A stretch of 57,360 bases of DNA, from NCBI GenBank assembly GCA_024401225.1, contig JAKSLM010000014.1:1-57360 (forward strand), read 5' to 3'. Shown piece by piece: positions 51,296-57,360 of this stretch (its first letter is position 1; the number at the start of each line of letters is the position of its first letter). The stretch is from Bacteroidaceae bacterium (GTDB lineage Bacteria; Bacteroidota; Bacteroidia; Bacteroidales; Bacteroidaceae). A program made the position numbers and the translations under genes. Under the pieces are notes generated by a model, which saw nothing but the letters and a program-made list of their open reading frames with translations, was not told where the DNA came from and searched no databases.

Positions 51296-51900
51296 TTACT
51301 TCTGGATGAGTCCCTTGAGGGCTGAACCGAATATAATGTACTGAGTATTGCCGGCTATCGTACCTTCGTTCTGTCCCCAAAGGAATGGCCAGTCATCATA
51401 GTTTTCAAAATGGTCTGGACGACGGAATAAGAGTCCTGGAGCCATATTGCCAGGGATGAACGAGAAGTCAGCACGGTTATTACCGTAGAACACAGCCTTT
51501 GGACGTGCAGCACCTACAGCAGCTACAAGCGAATAGTTGTGGTATGGGTGACATCCAAAGAGGAAGTTTGCAGCACGGAAGATGTCCGACTTTTCCACAA
51601 TGTCTCATTGACTTTTCTGCTTGTGGTCTTAGGTACAAGGTCCCATTGCTCTGGTGTGTTGTTCAGACGAACAGCTCCTCCCTGAACAGTACGAACTCCA
51701 TGATGAATAATCTCAATACCTGAGTTTTTCTCATCATTGAATCCACCATTGAAATTATTACTATACACAAGCACATTAACGCCTTGCTTTTCAAAATACT
51801 CTAAGTCGTTCAGCTTGAGATCCTGTGCCGAACAAGGCTTAGCAAGCATAACAGCCATAGAGGCAGCTATGCCACATTTGGTAATTAAATTTATTTTCAT
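51296..51900 (-). pseudogene. remnant of a secreted GH9 cellulase-like gene
   Basis: Two frames, 51523-51900 and 51296-51598, encode the two ends of one protein. The first has a signal peptide ending CSA (mature Gln) and an N-terminal Ig-like start (LEYFEKQGVNVLVYSNNFNG). The second, in a different frame, is the GH9 C-terminus: HNYSLVAAVGA and WPFLWGQNEGTIAGN with the catalytic Glu. The central catalytic domain (roughly 350 aa in an intact GH9) is missing and the junction near 51600 is out of frame. Deletion with frameshift; not expected to be active. Confidence 0.75.
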
Positions 51901-52010
51901 CGCGTAAAATTAGTATTGTTTGTGCAACTAATTTTTTCGATTATGACAAATAAATTTGTCACAAGGTTTAAAAAAGTCTTTATATGAACGATTTTTAAAT
52001 AAATATTCTT

Positions 52011-52018
52011 TACCTTTG
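52011..52018 (+). promoter_or_regulatory. -7 box for the thioredoxin-esterase gene
   Basis: TACCTTTG, 68 bases before the chosen ATG at 52086. An in-frame ATG at 52038 would put 16 polar residues before the signal peptide. Confidence 0.65.
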
Positions 52019-52085
52019 TGGCAAGTTTTGGTCAATAATGCCAAACACATATTACAACTACCTAAATAACAAAAACATTCACACG

Positions 52086-53432
52086 ATGAAAAAGAACCTT
52101 CTTATTATATTCGCTTTGCTGATGTCTATGAGCTACTCAGCTATGGCACAGAGTGCAGGCGATGTTGACAGTCTTACAGCCAATCATCCTGAATATCAAT
52201 CTACCCTTCCCATTGGAAGCGTAGTGCCTGAGATTGCAGCTCCCGACACACTTGGTAACACCGTTAGACTCTCTTCATACAGAGGCAAATACGTAGTTCT
52301 TGACTTCTGGGCTACATGGTGCGGCGACTGCCGACGCGAGATTCCAAGACTGAAGGAAGTGTATGAAAAGTACAAGGATATGAAGGTCGATGGCAAGTCT
52401 GTTGAATGGCTGAGTCTCAGTTTCGATACCAGTGCCGAATCGTGGAAGAACATTATCCGTAAGGAGAGATTCCCTTGGACACAGATATCCAACCTTAAGT
52501 CAACACGCGAAGACTCTACCTTCAAAGACTATCAGTTGCATTGGATACCAGCCTTCCTCATCATCGATCCAGAAGGAAAACTCGTTTCCACAGCTATCAC
52601 AGCCGACGCATTGGAGAACAACCTCTTCATGCTCAAGAAGCCAGATGTTTACAACCTTTGGCCCGACGGTGCACCTACGAGCAATGGCATCACAGCTCCA
52701 GAAGAAGACCACACACAATTTGTAGTAAATGTCACAAAACCAGTACTTACTGTTTATATGCCTGAGAATCCTAATGGACTTGCAGTACTTGCTTGTCCAG
52801 GAGGCAGTTACCTTCAGGTATGGCAAGGCACAGAAGGTCACAACATGGCAAAGTGGTACACAGATCAGGGTATAGTTTACGCTGTGCTCAAATATCGTTT
52901 GCCAAACGGACACAAGGAAGTGCCATTGAACGATGTTCACGAAGCAATGCGAATCATGAAAAGCAACCAGTCAAAATACGGATTCACAAAACTCGGCATC
53001 CAGGGATGCTCTGCAGGAGGACATCTTGCATCTACTGCAGCCACACACTTCACAAATACCGACAATCGTCCTGACTTCCAGATACTCTTCTACCCAGTAA
53101 TCTCGTTTGATCCATCCTTCACTCACATGCTTTCACGCGAGGATCTCATAGGCAAGAATGCAAAACAGGATATCGTCGATCTCTACAGCAACGAAAAACA
53201 AGTCACTCGCGACACCCCACCAGCCTTTATTGCTTCAAGTAGCGATGACGGTCTTGTTCCCGTTCGCAACAGCATCGAATACTACAATGCCCTCGTTGCC
53301 AACAAAGTTCCCGTTTCAATGCATCTCTACCCTACTGGTGGCCATGGATGGTTCGGCAATACTTCCTTCATCCACCGCCCTCAATGGACAAACGAACTGA
53401 AAGCATGGCTCCAACAACAAATTGAAAAGTAA
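52086..53432 (+). CDS. secreted fusion of TlpA-like thioredoxin and alpha/beta-hydrolase
   Basis: 448-aa exported protein; the signal peptide ends AMA with mature Gln23. Residues about 40-175 form a TlpA/ResA-type thioredoxin domain with DFWATWCGDCRREIP (active site CGDC) and a cis-Pro-like WIPAFLIID. Residues about 190-445 form an esterase of the BD-FAE/acetylxylan-esterase type: CPGGSYLQVW oxyanion region, nucleophile Ser in GCSAGGH (about 308), Asp in SSDDGLVP, His in GGHGWFG. Both active sites look intact. Neighbours are a GH9 remnant and a CE2-like esterase, pointing to plant polysaccharide deacetylation. What the thioredoxin does is unclear. Confidence 0.88.
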   Translation: MKKNLLIIFALLMSMSYSAMAQSAGDVDSLTANHPEYQSTLPIGSVVPEIAAPDTLGNTVRLSSYRGKYVVLDFWATWCGDCRREIPRLKEVYEKYKDMKVDGKSVEWLSLSFDTSAESWKNIIRKERFPWTQISNLKSTREDSTFKDYQLHWIPAFLIIDPEGKLVSTAITADALENNLFMLKKPDVYNLWPDGAPTSNGITAPEEDHTQFVVNVTKPVLTVYMPENPNGLAVLACPGGSYLQVWQGTEGHNMAKWYTDQGIVYAVLKYRLPNGHKEVPLNDVHEAMRIMKSNQSKYGFTKLGIQGCSAGGHLASTAATHFTNTDNRPDFQILFYPVISFDPSFTHMLSREDLIGKNAKQDIVDLYSNEKQVTRDTPPAFIASSSDDGLVPVRNSIEYYNALVANKVPVSMHLYPTGGHGWFGNTSFIHRPQWTNELKAWLQQQIEK

Positions 53433-53456
53433 TTACATTATTATATTTATAGCATA

Positions 53457-53492
53457 AATAAAGCTTCAGCCGTAATGCTGAAGCTTTATTTG
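53457..53492. terminator. terminator between the two esterase genes
   Basis: AAATAAAGCTTCAGC pairs exactly with GCTGAAGCTTTATTT around CGTAAT. It is nearly symmetric and can serve both convergent genes. Confidence 0.88.
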
Positions 53493-53541
53493 TAAGTAAG
53501 GGATGCAGATATTATAAAAATAATTCTACACACTTACTTAT
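53493..53541. repeat. shortened copy of the AAGTAAGTGTG...ATTAT repeat
   Basis: TAAGTAAGGGATGCAGATAT and the inverted ATAATTCTACACACTTACTT meet around a short centre, like the two ends of the 42103-42272 element joined with the middle lost. Confidence 0.6.
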
Positions 53542-53562
53542 TAATATGTGAACATATCCGTT

Positions 53563-54666
53563 TTAGTACCACTGCATGAGGGTGCGGAGATAGGCGGTGA
53601 GTTCACCAGCCATTTTCTCATGCTGCCAGTAGCTTGGGTGATAGTCGGCACCATACTTGAGGGAACCATTGTGAGGTTCAAAGTCGAAGCGGTAGACCTC
53701 CTTGTCGCCTGCCTTGTGGGCATCGGCCATGGCTGTATCCATACACTTCTTGGCAAGGATGAGGGCATCACCATTCATCATGCTACCGCAGAGGAATACT
53801 ATCTTGGCAGATGGGTAGCTGCTGCGCACCTGTGAGTATAGATCCTTATAGCCCTTGAGGAGAAGACGTTCGTCGGCACCAGTGGTAGAAGTATCGTTAG
53901 TACCAAGGTTGATGCATACTACCTGTGGAGTGTAGCGCGAGAAGTCCCACTTCTCCTTATTATCATAGAGCAAAGTGTTCTTGTACTCTGTGTTCATATT
54001 GATCTTATCGCCCTCACGAGGACCGTTGTAGTTGCGATATACTCCAATACCTGAACGAGCAACAGTCACATGCTGAGCCTCAAGTGCCTGGGCAGTGCGA
54101 GTGGCATAGGTGTAGTAATGGTTGGCTGTCTCCTCAAAGTAATGCTCCTTTTCCGATACTGCCTCTACGCCATATCCGCATGTAATACTATTGCCTATGA
54201 ACTCAATGCGTCGCTCTGGAAGTGCAGGAGCTGAAGTAAGACTGCATCCCTTTTCTACTATGAATCCATGAAATTCAGGACGACGCTCATAACCTTCACT
54301 TATATACATCAGTTTCAACTGGTGCTCACCTTTAGGCAATGCAGCTGCAAGAGTTATCACGCTATCGCGCTGTGAGTTGTAGCATACCTTGAAAGCCTCG
54401 CAATCGTCTATCTGAGCCATGAAATAGCCGCTGTTTGGCTTTGCTATCATCTTGATGCTGCTGCCTGTGAATCCTGTGCGTATCTGTACTCCAGGATAAG
54501 TCCACATAGGTGCTTCAGGGTTCTTAAAACTGATGCGGCCAATGTACTGGATATGACTATCGGTCGGAGATATAGTTGTGCCACGCTGCTGCATTGTGTT
54601 GCTTTGTCCACATGCTACCGACGATGTCATCAATACCAATGCTATCGTACTTACTAACTTGTTCAT
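53563..54666 (-). CDS. CE2-like SGNH acetyl esterase
   Basis: 367-aa exported esterase. The signal peptide ends near VACGQ, either signal peptidase I with mature Gln or a weak lipobox. An N-terminal jelly-roll domain (about 35-145) precedes an SGNH domain: EFIGNSITCGYG (Ser), GxN-type NLGTNDTS, and DYHPSYWQH (Asp, His). This two-domain order is that of CE2 acetylxylan/glucomannan esterases. It is convergent with the thioredoxin-esterase gene. Confidence 0.88.
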   Translation of the reverse strand: MNKLVSTIALVLMTSSVACGQSNTMQQRGTTISPTDSHIQYIGRISFKNPEAPMWTYPGVQIRTGFTGSSIKMIAKPNSGYFMAQIDDCEAFKVCYNSQRDSVITLAAALPKGEHQLKLMYISEGYERRPEFHGFIVEKGCSLTSAPALPERRIEFIGNSITCGYGVEAVSEKEHYFEETANHYYTYATRTAQALEAQHVTVARSGIGVYRNYNGPREGDKINMNTEYKNTLLYDNKEKWDFSRYTPQVVCINLGTNDTSTTGADERLLLKGYKDLYSQVRSSYPSAKIVFLCGSMMNGDALILAKKCMDTAMADAHKAGDKEVYRFDFEPHNGSLKYGADYHPSYWQHEKMAGELTAYLRTLMQWY

Positions 54667-54999
54667 AATGTTTTTACTTTTTTATGTTAATATTGTTGTT
54701 GTTTTATTAGAATTATGACTGCCTCCGAAGACGAAGTTATTGCGAAACGATTGGCTTGCCAAGAACAAAGAGCTATGAGTTAATTATTTTTTCCCGAATT
54801 TGAGATTTATAGAATCTTCATATCGCATCAATGTGCTTGAATTATATTAGAATTTGAGAGAGTCCTTGCGAGGACTCAGCTAGCCGAACAGCATTCAAAG
54901 CGCTGAGCGCAATTCAAAATAATTCAAAATTTCGATAAATTCATCAATTCGGGATAAATATATCTTCATTCTCTTTGGATGCAAAATCTTATCATTTAC
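54667..54999. other. gene-free stretch
   Basis: AT-rich, between two leftward genes. I see no ORF and no clear -7 box for the CE2 gene. A short palindrome GAGTCCTTGCGAGGACTC at about 54861-54878 resembles the TTGCAAGGAGTT repeats with one change. Confidence 0.5.
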
Positions 55000-56097
55000 T
55001 TAGAACCTTACACAAAAATTGATCTGAGCATCTCCCTCACGGCTGTGGGTTCTGAATCCACGATCGTTACTGTATAGATACTGACGATAATTGACAAGCA
55101 GGGAAAGGAGGTACCTGTCCCAACTGTAGTTGGTAGCAAAACGTGCAAAACCATTCACTACAAACTTTGGTGTGCCAGTGATGGAATTGTAAAACCTATC
55201 ATAATCATAGTCGCGCGGTATGCCCAGTTCCTCTTTTATGTCATTCTCATCGTAGATGGAGTGCGACACCTTCTGATAGAGAGAGAACATAGGGATGAGG
55301 GAAGCATGGAATACAAGATGGCTGTTGCACATCACAAGGTTGTAACCATAGCCTCCGCCAAAGCTTATCTGAGAAGTACGAAACACCTCCTTTGCCCCAT
55401 GAAACAGTTCCTCGCCAGTGTATATGCTTCGACTGAAGTTTCCCATCACGAATGCTCCACCCTGGCTCCTCTTCTGTATCATGTCGGAATAGAGTCCCGC
55501 AGCCAACGAGAATCGCTTATTATTGAACACGTAGTAACCCTCGACGAAGAAATTCTTAAGGTTGTTCAGGTTGTCAGGAATAGTATCAACCCTTATTCCT
55601 GTGTTCTCAATGCTTCCGTTCATGTGCCTCATATACTTGTAGCGTATGCGGAAACCCCACACCGAACCATTCTTAGCCAGTCCAAGGCTGAAGTTATATA
55701 GATTGTGAAGCGGAATGGGAAGCTCGATGGCAAGGCCCTTGTAGTCGATGCCAAGCTCCATCTCAGCCTGAATGGCATGCATATTCACATCATAATACGA
55801 TCCCTCCTTTACAGTACGTACCCCATCCATCGAGTCGTCGTAGGGGAAATGCAGGTCATAATGCTGCCAGTATCCGTATGTACCAACGTACAACTGTCGG
55901 TTAAGGTCGGGCCTGCCAATGTAATTGGAGTCCACACCCTGCATCTGGGAATACTCAAGATAATCGTCAGCCTTCTTCAACAGTTTTCCTATTCCCTTAC
56001 CCCAAAAAGAGCTCTGCGCAAACGCTTCTCCGCCACAATATATAAGAAGAAAAAAGAATATACAGACAGTCGATATAAACCTCTTTTTATTTAACAT
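55000..56097 (-). CDS. outer-membrane protein, DUF4421-like
   Basis: 365-aa exported protein; the signal peptide ends AFA with mature Gln29. After a short helical start (KLLKKADDYLEYSQ) it contains DSNYIGRP, then many alternating strands, ending in INFCVRF with a terminal Phe, typical of an outer-membrane beta-barrel. The pattern resembles the uncharacterised DUF4421 family. It is a single gene with a TATATTTG promoter. Confidence 0.75.
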   Translation of the reverse strand: MLNKKRFISTVCIFFFLLIYCGGEAFAQSSFWGKGIGKLLKKADDYLEYSQMQGVDSNYIGRPDLNRQLYVGTYGYWQHYDLHFPYDDSMDGVRTVKEGSYYDVNMHAIQAEMELGIDYKGLAIELPIPLHNLYNFSLGLAKNGSVWGFRIRYKYMRHMNGSIENTGIRVDTIPDNLNNLKNFFVEGYYVFNNKRFSLAAGLYSDMIQKRSQGGAFVMGNFSRSIYTGEELFHGAKEVFRTSQISFGGGYGYNLVMCNSHLVFHASLIPMFSLYQKVSHSIYDENDIKEELGIPRDYDYDRFYNSITGTPKFVVNGFARFATNYSWDRYLLSLLVNYRQYLYSNDRGFRTHSREGDAQINFCVRF

Positions 56098-56124
56098 TGT
56101 ATTATCCGTTTATCAAATCGTGTG

Positions 56125-56132
56125 CAAATATA
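56125..56132 (-). promoter_or_regulatory. -7 box for the outer-membrane protein
   Basis: CAAATATA reads TATATTTG on the minus strand, 28 bases before the start codon. Confidence 0.6.
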
Positions 56133-56217
56133 CTTCTATTCTAATAAAAAACACTATAAAAAGGCAGACTAAATGCAAATTTCATAAATTTTTAACGCTT
56201 TATTTTTATTTATATAT

Positions 56218-56225
56218 TATCTTTG
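56218..56225 (+). promoter_or_regulatory. -7 box for pckA
   Basis: TATCTTTG, giving a leader of about 110 bases. The leader is AT-rich with no clear fold; a 70-codon open frame across this region (56120-56332) covers the promoter and is not considered a gene. Confidence 0.6.
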
Positions 56226-56339
56226 CAGTGAAATATGCATATATCCTAATTGCCAAAAAGATTATTTGGGATAAGATAATATACAGAGTAAAAAGATTAC
56301 AAACATACAAATATTTACTAAATCAATTTTAACAACACT

Positions 56340-57360
56340 ATGGCATTAGATTTGACAAAGTACGGCATCACTGGTTCTACAGTGATCGCTCACAATCCTT
56401 CTTACGAAGTACTCTTCGAGGAGGAGACAAAGGCTGGCCTCGAAGGTTATGAGGTAGGTCAGAACACAGAACTCAACGCAGTTAACGTAATGACTGGTAT
56501 CTACACAGGTCGTTCGCCTAAGGATAAGTACATCGTAATGGATGAGAACTCAAAGGACACTGTATGGTGGACTTCTGACGACTACAAGAACGACAACCAC
56601 CCAATGTCTGAGGATGTTTGGGCTACAGTTAAGGATCTCGCTGTTAAGGAGCTTTGCAACAAGAACCTTTATGTAGTTGATGCATTCTGTGGTGCAAACA
56701 AGGATACTCGTATGGCTGTTCGTTTCATCGTTGAGGTTGCTTGGCAGGCTCACTTCGTAACAAACATGTTCATCCAGCCAACAGCTGAGGAACTCGCTAA
56801 CTTCGAGCCAAACTTCGTTATCTACAACGCTTCTAAGGCTAAGGTAGAGAACTATAAGGAGCTCGGTCTCAACTCTGAGACTTGCGTTGCTTTCAACGTA
56901 ACTTCACGTGAGCAGGTTATCATCAACACTTGGTACGGTGGTGAAATGAAGAAGGGTATGTTCTCTATGATGAACTACTACCTCCCACTCCAGGGCATCG
57001 CTTCAATGCACTGTTCAGCAAACTGTAACATGGACGGTAAGGAGACAGCAATCTTCTTCGGTCTCTCAGGTACAGGTAAGACTACTCTCTCTACTGACCC
57101 TAAGCGTCGCCTTATCGGTGATGACGAGCACGGTTGGGACGACAACGGTGTATTCAACTTCGAAGGTGGTTGCTACGCTAAGGTAATTGGCCTCTCAAAG
57201 GAGAACGAGCCAGACATCTACGGTGCTATCAAGCGCAATGCTCTCCTCGAGAACGTAACAGTTGCTGCTGATGGTAAGATCGACTTCAACGACAAGTCAG
57301 TTACTGAGAACACTCGTGTATCTTACCCAATCAACCACATCAACAACATTCAGCCAGGTT
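56340..57360 (+). CDS. pckA: ATP-dependent phosphoenolpyruvate carboxykinase, 5' part
   Basis: The first 340 codons are in the window; the gene continues past the right edge. The enzyme interconverts oxaloacetate plus ATP with PEP, CO2 and ADP; in succinate producers it runs toward oxaloacetate and feeds fumarate reductase. Motifs: [15 protein letters not shown] (about 51-65), [10 protein letters not shown], the kinase-1 loop [13 protein letters not shown] (about 240-252) and [24 protein letters not shown]. Codons are strongly biased as in frdCAB. Confidence 0.96.
   Translation, partial: MALDLTKYGITGSTVIAHNPSYEVLFEEETKAGLEGYEVGQNTELNAVNVMTGIYTGRSPKDKYIVMDENSKDTVWWTSDDYKNDNHPMSEDVWATVKDLAVKELCNKNLYVVDAFCGANKDTRMAVRFIVEVAWQAHFVTNMFIQPTAEELANFEPNFVIYNASKAKVENYKELGLNSETCVAFNVTSREQVIINTWYGGEMKKGMFSMMNYYLPLQGIASMHCSANCNMDGKETAIFFGLSGTGKTTLSTDPKRRLIGDDEHGWDDNGVFNFEGGCYAKVIGLSKENEPDIYGAIKRNALLENVTVAADGKIDFNDKSVTENTRVSYPINHINNIQPG

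Noticed and set aside
56120-56332. 70-codon ORF on the plus strand before pckA
   Set aside because: Covers the pckA promoter and leader; composition is that of AT-rich non-coding DNA.

Overview
The window is chromosomal DNA from a member of the Bacteroidota, most likely Prevotellaceae (Prevotella/Segatella-like). Signs are: Bacteroidota-type -7 boxes (TAnnTTTG, usually TACCTTTG) before most transcription units; no obvious Shine-Dalgarno sites; signal peptides whose mature chain nearly always starts with Gln; a three-gene fumarate reductase next to an ATP-type PEP carboxykinase region; and a short C-terminal tail (YNLNGQR...GKK) of the kind seen in Prevotella secreted proteins. This is inference from sequence character; no 16S gene is present.

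Layout. 1-566 is gene-free and carries repeats and a leftward promoter. 567-3903 (minus) holds a MATE transporter, an SDR dehydrogenase and dusB. 4037-9308 (plus) is a tightly coupled run: two half-size chromate-transporter proteins, an M16 peptidase broken into two ORFs, a PfkB kinase and a DEAD-box helicase. 9395-17712 (minus) is purL-ybeY-leuS plus a YitT-type membrane protein carrying a degenerate HAM1/RdgB-like domain. 17898-21146 encodes a 1082-aa secreted modular protein with strongly biased codons. 21537-25954 has three FKBP isomerases around a thioesterase-dprA pair. 26166-32814 has an Lrp regulator, an ATP-grasp-like protein, a secreted GH2 enzyme, lgt and ychF. 32974-38321 is mostly envelope or secreted proteins of unknown role, ending in a TPR lipoprotein with a probable cytoplasmic DNA-binding tail.

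38372-39168 is a gene-free stretch full of inverted repeats. It precedes a compact four-gene operon (ECF sigma factor, small one-helix membrane protein, periplasmic protein, outer-membrane barrel) that is the best candidate here for an undescribed envelope-signalling system. 41499-46644 has rdgB, whose 5' leader is filled by a MITE-like hairpin, then a PuuD-M19 fusion, a glutaminyl-cyclase-like M28 lipoprotein, sufE and ribD. 46796-50595 is the frdCAB region. 50662-56097 has an acetyltransferase, a GH9 cellulase remnant, a thioredoxin-esterase fusion, a CE2-like esterase and an outer-membrane protein. pckA starts at 56340 and runs off the right edge.

How it fits together. frdCAB and pckA belong to the PEP-oxaloacetate-fumarate-succinate route of succinate-producing anaerobes. 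Many other genes make, process or fold exported proteins (lgt, glutaminyl cyclase, FKBPs, secreted hydrolases). Intergenic spaces are unusually rich in small repeats: heptamer tracts, TTGCAAGGAGTT arrays and at least three long hairpin elements.
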